Part shown: positions 12,701 to 23,825 of the stretch, in pieces
How the letters are laid out: every line of letters starts with the position of its first letter
Numbering within the stretch: the stretch's first letter is position 1
Assembly (NCBI GenBank): GCA_030762935.1
Contig: CM060890.1
Location: forward strand, 62,374,765 to 62,438,764
Direction: 5' to 3'
DNA from: Hymenopus coronatus
Taxonomy: Eukaryota; Arthropoda; Insecta; Mantodea; Hymenopodidae
DNA: 64,000 nt
Notes under the pieces: generated by a model
Told to the model about the DNA's origin: nothing
Databases searched by the model: none
Seen by the model: the letters and a program-made list of their open reading frames with translations, nothing else
Translations under genes and position numbers: made by a program

Positions 12701-13346
12701 GAGTAGTATTCGCGTATAGTATTTGATTTGTTATTATTATAGTATTTGCAATTATTATTCACAAAATAGATTTGCACTCCCTGAATGCACTAAGAATATT
12801 CTCACTGGCACTAACAAAAGAACTGCAAAGCGGCCGTTTAAAATATTATTTGCAATTTTACAGATATACGTTAAAGATATATGGCACTAAAATATTGTTA
12901 TTCACTGTTAGTTCTCCATGTTTTCTATCGTTTCGAATGTTATACAGCTTCATTTGTATCGTGCCGAAGCTAGTGATAATGACACTTGGGCTCAATCTAC
13001 ATCTAGTTTGAAGTATTGCAAATCGGCATTCACTACGTTAGAATTAGGATCTTCGTATTTAACGTGTTATAAAACCTAGTAATGACCGGGATACATCTGC
13101 AAGAGCGAAGCGTCCCGGGCATTCAGTTTAGCCGGTTACAGAAAACCTTCAAATCTTAAAGTAGCAAACTTCGCATAATGCCACGCACATTCACATTTGC
13201 AATTATTACTCATATGTTTTAATATTGTTAATGACATATATAATAATATTTCTGAACCGTTAGTTTTGAGCTATAAATGAGTTATAAAAGGAAAATATAA
13301 TGTATTCAGGAAAAGAGGAAATCGTATGTTATCATTCGTATTCGTT
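12701..13346. other. No recognised feature
   Basis: AT-rich sequence with one 79-codon frame (12772-13011) that has no motif I recognise. Confidence 0.35.
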
Positions 13347-13605
13347 CCTTTTTTTAAATAATACAGCACCAGAATCTGGTCGAGACTCCGGCGCCGTATA
13401 CCCTACTTCTATTTACATTTTTTTTTTTTTTTTTTTTTTTTTGCTATATGATTACTGAATTGCTGTTTTCTTTTGTTACACACACACACACATATATGTA
13501 CACAAACATTTAACACCCATGCCCGAGACGGGATTCCAAACCCACGATCCCTTGCGCTACGAAGCACCAAAGCGAGACGCCTTGGCGAGCGCGGCCATAG
13601 GGGAC
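13347..13605 (-). mobile_element. SINE-A copy
   Basis: Minus-strand order is the tRNA-like part (13520-13605, with the B-box-like 'gggtttggaatcccgtc'), then a CA/GT-rich linker (13478-13505), then 'gagtctcgaccagattctgg' near 13370-13390. A T25 run (13418-13442) lies inside the body. The 86-codon frame 13519-13779 that starts here reads through SINE sequence and is not taken as a gene. Confidence 0.7.
13418..13442. repeat. (T)25 run
   Basis: Homopolymer within the SINE-A copy. Other copies have a shorter T or A run at different places. Confidence 0.95.
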
Positions 13606-13859
13606 GGCTTTCTTAGCATCCTCTCCGAGCCTGATCGAATGAGATTAAAAGAACATCTTGCCGCAAGCGACGGGATTAAAAGAGTCTGTAATGTTTCTCT
13701 ACGACTGGATAAACAAGGGGCAAACCTTAAACTAAACCCAAAACATCGTTATAGTATGTACTCGTATGTGGATTCATAATTAGTACACTAAAATAAAATT
13801 TAAATGGTGATTCAGTGGGATATTAATAACCACTAGCTACATGACTATGCTCTCTCAGA

Positions 13860-13906
<47 letters not shown>

Positions 13907-14320
13907 TATAAATGACAATATTTAATTAAGCCATTTGTTGCATCGGGAAAACTATTTCTGGTCACACCACTGTTTTATGCTAAAGCTGTTACATATTTCG
14001 TGGGAGTATCGGAAAAGTTGTTAGTACTTTGGTAGATTTCTTCAATGCGAAATGAGGACATCTAGCCAAGAAGCTGAATTTATTTTTTGAAAATATACAT
14101 TTCTCATAAAATTTTATATATAAATCTCAAAGTGTAAAGATATATCTAATATAACCCTCTTCCCAAAATACTTCGGAATTAACGGATCACTGCTTTAGTA
14201 ATAAACAAAAACATTTACACCGCCAAAAATATTGTAACAAAAACGCTTTTTCTCGTATAGTTCTTTGTTTTTCCACAAACAGATCACAATCTGCTTATAA
14301 ATTACAGTCTTTCGTAACAA
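13606..14320. other. No recognised gene; ATA microsatellite inside
   Basis: AT-rich sequence. The only feature is the (ATA)n array at 13861-13903. Confidence 0.4.
13861..13903. repeat. (ATA)n microsatellite
   Basis: About 14 uninterrupted trinucleotide units. Confidence 0.95.
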
Positions 14321-14329
14321 CTCTGCGAT

Positions 14330-14710
14330 AAAGATTCTTTTAAACATCCGCTGCGGCTACAATACAGCTCGCTACGAAATTCCCGTATAAAACATCTGTT
14401 GCATGCGATACATTCTCAGTGAAAACTGAGCGCTGGGCAAGGCTTAGCTGCACCTTTTTATATCTGTTGGTCACGCCATTTGAAACTTCTAGAAGTCATC
14501 GGTGCAGTATATAATTCAGTTATTAACAAACTCATTAAGGCTTAACGATGTGCGGCTTCGACTTCAAAGAACCTTCCGAAAAACATAGGTGTAACAATCA
14601 CAGCTGCGATGTCAAAACAACTTTCCGCCGGCACAGGTGTCCACAAACGCGCATGTAACAATGCATGCTAACAATCAACCATGTTTTACAAAGGAAGCCA
14701 CATACACTGA
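14330..14710 (-). promoter_or_regulatory. Candidate solo LTR or promoter, TATA box on minus strand
   Basis: Read on the minus strand this GC-balanced segment has a TATA box (cagatataaaaagg, 14453-14466), a heat-shock-element-like ttctagaag about 25 bp upstream, and a GC-rich stretch downstream. The upstream part includes TGTTACACC near 14590, a plausible LTR start. No second copy or target duplication is visible in the window, so a solo LTR is only a guess. A host promoter is the alternative. Confidence 0.3.
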
Positions 14711-14879
14711 TTACAGATGCAGTGCGTAGTCACGACATTGATTAAAAATAGACTAATATTGTATTAATTATCGTCAACAATATATGTATAACAGACCATA
14801 TAGAAGTCCTTTAAGTTGTTGTACTGATAAAGGTGAAATACGTACTTGTTATAGAACGGAAGAACTGGAAAGCTAAATT

Positions 14880-15065
14880 AAAGGTGTTTAAAAGTGTTTA
14901 AAAGTAGCGACTAAATGGAGCACCAGGCGGTGGAAGGAATGGCGAGGGATGCTCGAGATGCCGGGGAAACTCCGTAGACGACGCTTTCTGAGCCATGAAT
15001 CCCATTTGTGATCCACCGGGAGAGGCGATGGTCTAACCACTTATCCAGGACAGCCATTTGGGAAG
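14880..15065 (-). mobile_element. SINE-E copy, diverged
   Basis: On the minus strand 'tcctggataagtggttagacc' (near 15033-15053) is the A-box-like segment seen at 2389-2407. The body block around 14950-15010 (gaaactccgtagacgacgc) parallels the other copies. Confidence 0.55.
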
Positions 15066-15122
15066 TATTCATGGAAAAGTTGGGCGTTTAGACACATCAG
15101 ATATTAGGGTTGATTTCTGACA

Positions 15123-16083
15123 TAAATTAAAAAAATCTGACGAGTTCGATTCACATAACTTTCTCTAGCTGTTCCCCAAACAAACTTTTCTTACAAAAGC
15201 AATGGTTAGATCTTTTAAAAGCCGGTCGCTATCTGAAACACTTAAAATTCACTTTTCTTTGGTTACTAGTGCTAAACAAAGGAGAAACGAAAAGAAACAT
15301 GTCTCCCGTTTGAGAAAAATTTAAATACCGTAAAATTGAAACCAATATATCGGAATATCTCGAAAATGCTTAACTCTACAGAAAAATTTATATGGCATAA
15401 AAGGTGTGTTTTAATGATATCTACATTTATTTGTGTAGGCAATTTTTATCTATATCATACGGTTTACTAATTAAACAAAAGTTATTAAAAATCATCCAGA
15501 ATGAAGAAATCTTCACAGGCTATTCCCAGAAGTTTCTAGATATACCATCTATTTGTTATAAAACTATCTTTAATATGCGGTATTTTAATTAAAATCGTTA
15601 GTCTTTTTAGGAAAATCAAAATTTACGAAAAATGTTCCATGAAAAGTGTAGTTATAGGTGGGGGTATTTTCTTGAAAATCTTCGCTTTGCTTCCCTTCGT
15701 TATCTTGAGATAATGAACTGATATACCAAGTTGGTATTTAAATGATTTTTCGTTTTTGAGCTCTGCTGCCGCCGCTCCCCCAAACACACACAAACATGTT
15801 TTTATTATTTTTTTTTATAAGAAGGTTTCAAAATATGAATTTCCGGTGAAATATCGATATCCAATTGTTGGATCCAATACAATATCTACCTACTCTATCC
15901 ACTATGTACACTAAACAGCCGCTCCCCCAAACACACGCCGCTCCCCCAAACACACACAAACATGTTTTTATTATTTTTTTTATAAGAAGGTTTCAAAATA
16001 TGAATTTCCGGTGAAATATCGATATCCAATTGTTGGATCCAATACAATATCTACCTACTCTATCCACTATGTACACTAAACAT
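15123..16083 (-). mobile_element. Rep-A copy 5 with internal tandem duplication
   Basis: The right end (minus strand) is at 15127-15170, 'aatctgacgagttcgattcacataactttctctag'. The inner blocks follow in reversed order. The left-end part ('ccactatgtacactaaaca') occurs twice because a unit of about 166 bp is duplicated. Confidence 0.8.
15768..16083. repeat. 166-bp tandem duplication, two copies
   Basis: The block starting 'ccgctcccccaaacacacacaaacatg' and ending 'ctatccactatgtacactaaaca' is present at about 15772-15917 and again at 15942-16083. The two differ only by a couple of T in a T-run. The near identity points to a recent event. Confidence 0.9.
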
Positions 16084-16127
16084 ACGGGCTAAAAAAATGT
16101 ATTACGTTGTTATCTTGTAATGATATA

Positions 16128-16938
16128 TTTACTTTCTCTACCACTCCTATATACATAATACAGAGAAGGAATTGCATTCCACCCAAGTATTTGATAGAGA
16201 TTTCACATGAAAGTCATGTCTGGAGGAGCCCTGAATCTAAAATAATTTTCAAAAAGATATCTATGTAGGGTCAATGTCTGTGGACAGTATAACTCAAAAA
16301 CAGAAGTCGGTTAAATATCAAACTTGGTATTTAAGTTTATTATCTTCCAAAAATTCAACACGAAGATTTTCAAGAAACTCCCTCCTCCCAAACTACCTTT
16401 CTCTGGAACGAATTTCGAAACTTTTGATTTTTGCTCTAACGATTTTAATTAAAATGCCGTATATAAAACATATTTACATGACAAATCAAACTTATATTTT
16501 CAATTTCTTTGTATTTCCTCTATTCTGGATTACTTTTGAAAAATGGATAAGACAAACATTAAAACATATACAAAAATTTACATCTCGTCAAAACACATAA
16601 TTTATTTCATATACATTTTTGTTGATAAACTAAGCATTTTCGAAATATTCCTTGTTATGGGGTTCAATTTTAAACTTTTCTTAAACGCAATATTTATTTT
16701 TCCCCTTTTTTACTCCTGGTCGTGCAAAGAGAACTGAATTTCAATCGTATAGTAACCTGCCTTTAAATGTATTAACTATCGTTTTAGTCTTCTACTTATA
16801 AGGAACGAATAATATGACCTTTACTGCTAATATTTATCTTGTTAACATGAAACAAATAGAAGAATAAGCTTTTATAAGATAAGATGTTGCAGAATAAGTA
16901 CAGAAACTCATGTGAATGGAACACATCAGATTTTTATT
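16128..16938 (+). mobile_element. Rep-A copy 6, near full length
   Basis: The left end 'tttactttctctaccactcctatatacataatacagagaagg' starts at 16128 and the right end '...cagaaactcatgtgaatggaacacatcagattttt' ends near 16938. A 108-codon frame inside (16274-16600) is not preserved in other copies. Confidence 0.85.
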
Positions 16939-18060
16939 TTCAAATTTGAACATCACTGAATAAAACTTAGATTTTTTAATGTCTTAGGTTTTAATATAGG
17001 AAATATAATTTATTTTGAATACTATTGTGCTCTTATAACATATAAATGTGCAGGGAAACCGAAATTTCTAATAACCTGATCTTATTTTGAAATGCTGCTC
17101 TTGTGCCAATTTTAAAACTTAATACTGAGTGACCCTATAACGTTCGCGTCTTTTCTTCCATTCTCATTCCCACAGCTATCTTCGGCATTTTTACACTGTA
17201 GCGATATAGACACAGCCCCCAGTGGTCTTTATGGTAAACGGATGCGCAATTTACTTCACAACGGTGTGGCCAAACCACATGCACTAACAACCAAATGCTT
17301 GTTCCTCGTTCAGAAAGTATCCCAATGTGAATTTCTCCTCTTTAGCTTTACTTTTATGGTACTTGTGAACATAGAAAGCAAATGGAAACAGCAATGAAGC
17401 AATAGTAAAGCGGAACGAATAGAGCTACATATGGTCTCTTTCCACTCTGAAAATGTACAAATAGCATGTAGTTTCGCAAAAACTATTCTAGAGGTGGAGC
17501 ATGTATGTAGTTTCACATTTGGTCTAAGAATAAGCTCTTTGGGGATATGTTATCTCTAACCAATATAAGCAGTTATATCTAAGGGTCTTTTGAGATCCTA
17601 AGCAGTGTAAAAATCTCCATCTTGTTGAATTTTCTTTAGCTAAGGATAAACACCTAGGAACAGAGGTACTTATTAGTTATTTCGAAACAGAAAAAGAAAG
17701 TATATTATGGACAGCATACTATAGAGATTAAAACTTTATGATGAAAGATATAAGATATATGATTTAAAGGGTTTATCAGCTCGTCACCATTAAAGCTCAG
17801 CTGGTTGTCCAGGATATATCCTCATCTTCCAAATACTGGACACCGGACTATACAGTGTGATGAGATCGACAAAAACGCGATAAATCCCTAAAACAGTCAT
17901 CTAAGTCGAAAAATTACTGCTTTCGTTTTATACTATACCACACACATTCTACTATAGTTTGGAGTTTACTGTTCGTAACTAACCGGATACATACGAATGT
18001 GAGTAATATAATATTATATATAAGGAGAACTAACCTTGTTATAAGCTTGATGAGATGGTG
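16939..18060. other. No recognised feature
   Basis: About 1.1 kb of AT-rich sequence without a match. Short open frames only. Confidence 0.35.
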
Positions 18061-18064
18061 TTCA

Positions 18065-18420
18065 TCTACATAAGACATTCTTGATATCGTCGAATGAAAT
18101 TATCATTCACACGACTACGTTCTTCATGCGTAATGTTCATAATTTCTGCTCTATAGTTACCAGTAGTGTTTCAGTTTCAAATGTTTAGTAGCTTATGAAC
18201 AGAGGTTTGTGAAACATCCACTTTCTATGCAATCGGCTAAGAGATTTTTTAGGTGAGCGTTCAATTGCAGCATGAATTTTGTCTAGCTTTTTCTTTGTCA
18301 GAACATGTCGTTTTTGCTTCTTTGGTTTAGCGTTTAGCAATCCCATAGATCCAAATTTATATAACAATGTCTCTACCTGAAATCAGATAATTGCTGCTGA
18401 AATTGTCCACACACCTGTTT
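18065..18420 (-). pseudogene. Decayed HTH transposase with central deletion
   Basis: The minus-strand frame from 18367 gives KPKKQKRHVLTKKKLDKIHA and then IERSPKKSLSRL. This is the pattern 'K..K...LT.EKL..I...LE.SP.KSLRRLA' of the helix-turn-helix domain found at the N-terminus of Tc1/mariner-like transposases. After a one-base shift the frame continues SQTSVHKLL, the recognition helix, and then stops. A little further on RVNDNFIRRYQECL resembles the very C-terminus of such transposases, so the catalytic core (several hundred codons) is missing. Upstream, QQQLSDF before another frameshift fits the first HTH. What I see are short matches in a consistent order; the family name is from memory of the pattern. 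A CA repeat (18438-18454) borders it. It is not functional. Confidence 0.55.
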
Positions 18421-19600
18421 ACATGACTTAGTTTTCACACACACACACACACACAAATATATATCGTACATAAAAAGACGGTGTTCAAACGTGAATTTTT
18501 TGGCAGCATTTCCGGGGACTAAGAGAACAACATTACCAGGAATAGCACCCACAACACTTCACAACACGAAGACAAAGCAAAGACTGAGACAGCTCACATC
18601 TGATAAACGTGCCCTTGACACGTCCTGCGCCACTTCTGCAAAGTAGCATAATACGCTTATAAGGCGACTGTGGTCTTGGCACAAAACCAAGGCACGGTAT
18701 TTTTCATGGCAGGATAGGAATTAGATAACCACAAAAATTGGTCTGGAGAGGTTCATCATATTCATGCATATGTTCATACAAACGGAAATATTATAGAGAT
18801 TCTTTTAACCACATTGTGTAATAGTGACATACTTCTTTCAGTTCCTTCCCTGACTGGCTTACAGTTTGGACAGTAGGGGTGCTTTATACCTATTGTGTAG
18901 TGGATTCTGAAACGTGTCTATATTTGAACAAATAATACAGCGAGATAGAAATGAAGTACGGAGCGAATATGAGGTAAGCAAAGTCCTTCAGGCGAAACCG
19001 AGACACAGTGAAACCGCATCCTCCTGTGGCTAAGGTTGGTGTGTACACATGAACTGTATTTAAATGACAGGAATGGTATCAGTAACTGGGCATCTGTCAC
19101 TACTAACATCGTTTTTCGCCTAGATGGTTTAGCACTAGCCTGCAAACATATACAGAATTAACACAATGGAGTAACTTTACATAACTGTGGTTTTACTTTT
19201 TTTAAAATGTTAAAAAAAGACATTACATACAGTGAAGCTATCAATTTTGTTGAAATCTGGACATTTCCAGACGTCTGCTAGCCTGCAAGAGGATGACAAC
19301 AAAGGTTGTTGAAACGCGCGTACAGGGTCTCCATCTACACCATGACCAAGTGGAGCACGTGTTGCAAATAGATGTCCAAATTGGAACAAAAATGTAGCTT
19401 TACTCCTAAAAAAATTTCAAAATGGGCAGGTGGTTCAGTTAACTTTCTTAAGTATTCATCTTTCTTGTTAAAGTTACTAACTAGAGTTTTGTACATCATT
19501 TATACATCTTTATTATCAAATTCATCATAAGTAAATAAGGTATATATACCGGGACCAGAAAAGATGAGCAGCACGAGTATTTTAAGTAAAACAAAATCCC
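18421..19600. other. Mostly unassigned
   Basis: AT-rich to mixed sequence. A short mirrored stretch near 19250-19330 ('gaaatctggacatttccag' then 'gatgacaacaaaggttgttg') looks like the tail region of some retroelements, but I cannot name it. Confidence 0.3.
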
Positions 19601-19607
19601 TGTGCAT

Positions 19608-19817
19608 GCCCTGAGCCGGACGCTTTGCTGCACGCGATTACGATATATATGCTTTGGTTTCGGGTTCGATTTCCGGTTGGGGCAGCTAATTTTTCTGTAA
19701 GCGGAATTATTCCCTATAGCCCACAGAGCCTGGAAATATGATTGCGAGAATAATGTGCGTGCATTTAATGAAAGAAATGATTAACCTAATGACAATAACC
19801 TACAGCTAATATAGCTA
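19608..19817 (+). mobile_element. SINE-C copy 1, with tRNA-like head
   Basis: The head 19608-19686 starts GCCCTGAGCCGG and ends GGTTGGGGC, which can pair as a decayed acceptor stem. It contains the B-box-like cgggttcgatttcc. The body 'attccctatagcccacagagcctggaaatatga' to 'aacctaatgacaataacctac' is repeated almost unchanged in the next unit. Confidence 0.65.
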
Positions 19818-19985
19818 CAATGCTTTGGTTCCGGGTTCGATTCCCGGTTGGGGCAGGTAATTTATGTTTAATTGGAATTATTCCCTATAGCCCACAGAGC
19901 CTGGAAATATGAGTGCGAGAGTGAATGTGTGTGCGTTCAATGAGAAGAATTATTAACCTAATGACAATAACCTACAACTAATAGA
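19818..19985 (+). mobile_element. SINE-C copy 2, head-truncated tandem copy
   Basis: It repeats 'tgctttggttccgggttcgattccc', the whole body and the same 3' end, directly behind copy 1. The A-box half of the tRNA-like head is absent, so this looks like a local tandem duplication rather than an independent insertion. Confidence 0.7.
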
Positions 19986-20101
19986 GAGCTGTTTCACAAG
20001 ATATGACATTTGCCGTTAAAGTAGGTTTATACAAATAAAACAAAGAATAATAGCAGTAAGTATGCTCTCCAATAATATTTATTCTGAAGAACAGGCTAGA
20101 A

Positions 20102-20498
20102 ATTTCTACTTTCTCTAGCACATGTGTACAATATACATAGTAGATAAAGAAGGTATTGTATTCCACTCAAGAACTCGATAATGGTATTTCACCGAACATA
20201 TATGTTTTGAGGACCTCTTCGTCAAAAAAGCCTTTTTGAATACATGTCCGTATATGTGTGGCATAGCTCAAAATGAAATACCAAATTTCATATTTAGGTT
20301 TTAGTGCCTATTAAGCAACACGAAGATTTTCAGGATAATCCCCTCGACACCAAGATACCTTTTACATACAATATTTTTCGAAAATATTGATTTTCTAAAA
20401 AACTGGCTATAACGATTTTGATTAAAATATATTACATTAATGGTATTTACATGATAAATAAAATCTATATCCAGCATTTCTTGGAAATAGTCTGTGAA
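20102..20498 (+). mobile_element. Rep-A copy 7, 3' truncated
   Basis: The left end 'tactttctctagcacatgtgtac...' is at about 20107. Inner blocks run to 'ttcttggaaatag' near 20490, where homology stops. Confidence 0.75.
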
Positions 20499-20618
20499 AT
20501 TAGTTGTCTTTAGCGAAAGTATATTTAAATATAAAAAAAAGGACCCAAGACCAAGGAAGACACGAATCGACGGAAGTATTCTAAAGGCAGGAATAGTGTC
20601 TGTTGGCTGTATCTTGCA

Positions 20619-20645
20619 ATAGCAATAATAATAATAATAATAATA
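20619..20645. repeat. (AAT)n microsatellite, short
   Basis: About 8 units directly before a SINE-B fragment. Confidence 0.85.
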
Positions 20646-20649
20646 TTGA

Positions 20650-20875
20650 TTTAATTGTTTTTCACACAAGCCGTGTGTAGGACAGGAGATGGAAAGGTTG
20701 GGAAAAATTCAATGACATTGCACTTCCATTGAGCAACATGCCGGCATAGCATTGAATTTCTCAACTGACTCGCATGTTTCTGGGGTAAACTACAAGGTGA
20801 ATTTGAAATCATTTTGTGTAACTGAGTTTTTCAGTCTAACTCTACCTATCCAATACTAATATTATTAATAATTCA
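20650..20875 (-). mobile_element. SINE-B rearranged copy
   Basis: The antisense SINE-B tail (cacacaagccgtgtgtaggacagg, 20664-20687) is followed by the antisense leader (gcattgaatttctcaactgact, near 20751-20772). The tRNA-like part between them is missing. A sense-oriented tail (tttttcagtctaactctacctatcc) follows at 20826-20850. This is a composite of at least two insertions. Confidence 0.6.
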
Positions 20876-21500
20876 ACAAAAATGGAAAATTACGATTAGT
20901 GTGTGCTGCAGCTTTATTATAATTAGATACCTGGCAGAGGTCTGCGTTGCGAATTTGCCTACGTATAACAATTTACATCTATTACAAACGTCGCGGTATC
21001 CAACCATACACAGTGAAAGCTAATTGACTATGCAAAAAGCAATGGAAATGAAATTCTATGCTAACAATGATGAGGGAACGGCCATTAAAAGTCTACGTAG
21101 CTATCGTGTGCTAGGGAAAAAAAAAAAAAGAAAAAAAAAGGAAAGTTGTCTGGCCCTTTAGCAGGATATTGCAGAGTATCTTGAAGATACTGTCTTTGTT
21201 CTTTCTCTCCGAGCTATTCGCCTGCAAAATACGGGTAATTTGTGCTTCAGGAATGGACAATTTGCATTAAGGAAAAGCGCAATTCAGAGTGTTAAATGGC
21301 CTGCCTTATTGTAGCGTCGTCTCTTTTAAATGTAGGACACTTTGCATACTGCTTTCATTTAGTCCCTGAAATTGAAACTTTGAGCCTTAGAGATGCTGAT
21401 TCTGTATTCCAAATTGCAGAGCAAGTTGTAGAAATAAAGGTGCATTAGTTAGACCTTTCTTACACGCTCTTTGATAACAGAGAATTGATCCTGGATAACG
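20876..21500. other. No recognised feature
   Basis: AT-rich sequence with an A-rich run at 21118-21140. No repeat or coding match was seen. Confidence 0.35.
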
Positions 21501-21507
21501 TTATCGG

Positions 21508-22172
21508 AAGTGTGTGTATGTGTGTGTGCCGTGAGTCCGTGAAGACAATAACTCAAAAGCAAAAGTAGGTAAAATACTAAATTTGCTATTTAAGTTAACT
21601 ACTTTCCAAGAATATGACACGGAGATATGGAGGAAAATCTTCCATTCCGAACTACCCGTTACATGGAAAAATTTCGAACATTTCTAAGCAATTTTTATTA
21701 AAAAACTGTGTATTAAATTTTTTTACAGGACAATTAAAATGTATATCTTTAATTTTAAAGGAATATCCTCTGAAGACCTCTCCATTCTGGTTGACGTTTA
21801 CATAATTGATAAAATTTAAGAGTTAGAAACATGAAAGACAAAAATTGTATATCGCGTTAAAACACACAACTTATATACATTTTTTTCGTATAGTTCACCC
21901 TTTCCGAGATATTCCTTGTTTTTTGTTTTAGTTCTAAATGCTTAATTTTTTCTCATGCGCGAATTTGTAAACTTTAGGCCATGCAAAAAAAAAAAAAAAT
22001 TGACTATCGTTTTAGCCCTATGCATTCCCTTATGATTACAAGGAAGCAGTACTAAGATACTTTTGCTAATGTTTATCTTGAGCAGAATGAAGTAGATAGT
22101 GGAATAAGCTATTGTCAGAATTTTTTGCAGAGATGTAGAGAAATTAAATGTGAATATAACAAATTTAGGTAA
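21508..22172 (+). mobile_element. Rep-A copy 8, 5' truncated
   Basis: It begins at the GT block (21511-21530) and continues through 'gacaataactcaaaagcaaaag' to the right end 'cagagatgtagagaaattaaatgtgaatataac' (near 22133-22163). The left palindrome is missing. Confidence 0.8.
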
Positions 22173-22403
22173 TAACTATTATCATATTTTCTGCTACCTA
22201 CATTATTTTAATAACGAAAACAATATACCAATTGGTGTTCTCAAATTAGGCTGTACTGTAAACTATGAAATAATGTATATATACATAAAATAAACCCCAA
22301 CCTAATTAATACTACAAAAGCATTATATATCATTTTGAAATATCAATAAAAAGCAACAAATTTAATAGTTGTAAAAATCTATCCAGGTGAATAGAAGACT
22401 TAT

Positions 22404-22683
22404 ACAAGAATGTCGACTATGACTATTGCTGTTCTTGTTTTCTCCTGGCACGCAAAGAGAATAGAATATCAATTGTTTCACATAGCGGCTTTTGAAGGAT
22501 TTGTCTATCGTTTTAGCCTAGTGTGCCTATTCCCTAATTTCCCTCCTACTTATAGGGAAGCAAATAACAAGGATTATCTCAATCATCATGAAGGAGATAA
22601 AAGAAAAATCTTTTCGAAGAAAGGTTTGTTTGCGAAACAGCTAGAGAAAGTGGCGTGAATGGAACACGTTAGATATTTTTGTT
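22404..22683 (+). mobile_element. Rep-A copy 9, right part only
   Basis: It starts in the inner block (ttgttttctcctggcacgcaaagag) and reaches the right end 'gctagagaaagtggcgtgaatggaacacgttagatattttt' ending at 22683. It lies about 230 bp behind copy 8 in the same orientation. Confidence 0.75.
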
Positions 22684-22704
22684 TATTGTTTACGGTTTTT
22701 TTTT

Positions 22705-22980
22705 TTGTTCTTCGTTGATTGGATTTGTTTAATCCAAAAAATAAAGTTCTGGGGTCTAGTCGACACTCTGGCGCTGAATTTCCTTTTCTTATTCTTTTTA
22801 TTCCCCTTTTTTCTTAAACTTCGTTTGTTTTACGCTTTATGACAAATACACATACATGTACACATTCACAAAGACACTAACACCCAAGCCCAAGGCGGGA
22901 CTCAAACCCACGATCCCCTACGCCACGAAGCACCAAAGCGAGACACTTTAGCAAGCGCGGCCTTGGGGACCGGCAATTAA
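22705..22980 (-). mobile_element. SINE-A copy, best preserved
   Basis: On the minus strand the tRNA-like head spans 22967 to 22889 (79 nt). Its first and last seven bases, CCCAAGG and CCTTGGG, are exactly complementary, like an acceptor stem. The B-box-like part gtgggtttgagtcccgc forms a 5-bp T stem with one G.U pair. The body follows with a GT-rich linker and ends in 'gtctagtcgacactctgg'-type sequence (read on plus). I take it as a SINE, not a working tRNA gene, because three related copies share non-tRNA tails. Confidence 0.75.
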
Positions 22981-22983
22981 CCG

Positions 22984-23825
22984 GTGTTTTACTGAATGTC
23001 AAAACATTGTTTTGGGTATTTAATGCTCATAAATAAACGAATATATGCTAAAAATTTAATGTATATAGAATACAAACTAAACTTTGGGATAAATCAGAAA
23101 TGGCAGAGAATTGAAACTTTGTGATTTTCTGTCCGGCTCCCCTTCAAGTTGCGAAGCAATATGTTTAACGTTTCGTCGACGGGACATTTTATCGCACGCA
23201 TTTCTTCCTTGACGAGTTGTGAGTGACATGCCAGCAGATAAATCGCGAAACTGCGGACAGTCGAACACACTTCAGCATTTCGCCCCGCCTGAAAGTAATA
23301 AGCCTCGTGCACACTTTGACTGCGACCGTCCCATTTATCAGTCTGCACTTCCTACACCACCCAAAGTCAAGGCGCGTTGTCAGTGTAATTGGAACGCGGG
23401 TTGCGGTCTATCCAGACGACGTGTTGCATCCACGCTGTGGTTGCCACCCAACCGAACGACAGGGCACAGAGTCGCTTCCCATACCCAGCGACGTTTCAAA
23501 TTGAATTCTTTTTAATCAGCACGCAATGTAGCCCTCGTTTATTTGTATCCTTCGTTTTTACCGACGCTGGACCTAAATATATTGTTTTTTCTCCATCCGA
23601 ATTGTGATTATTTTAAAAGATGCGTTGACATTAACGGTGTGAAACTGTTTACAGAAGCTTACACAGCGCTTGTAAGATAGATAGCTGCGTTTTAAAATAT
23701 TACTTTTGCGTTCAGCACTTAGCTCTACTGTATGTAATAAATACACCTCAACAGAGACAAACTGTTCTTCCTAGGAAATGAAAGCGATCTTCTTTGAGCA
23801 TGTTAATATCATATTTTAAAAATTG
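22984..23825. other. Unassigned; GC-rich core 23180-23500
   Basis: The core of about 320 bp is distinctly richer in G+C and CpG than its surroundings. It has overlapping frames of 60-98 codons in several phases, none with a motif I know. It does not match any other segment in the window. It may be an unrecognised GC-rich element or part of a regulatory island. Confidence 0.35.

Noticed and set aside
22889..22967. Functional tRNA gene on minus
   Set aside because: The acceptor stem is perfect, but the D and anticodon arms do not fold well and the same tail follows in four copies.
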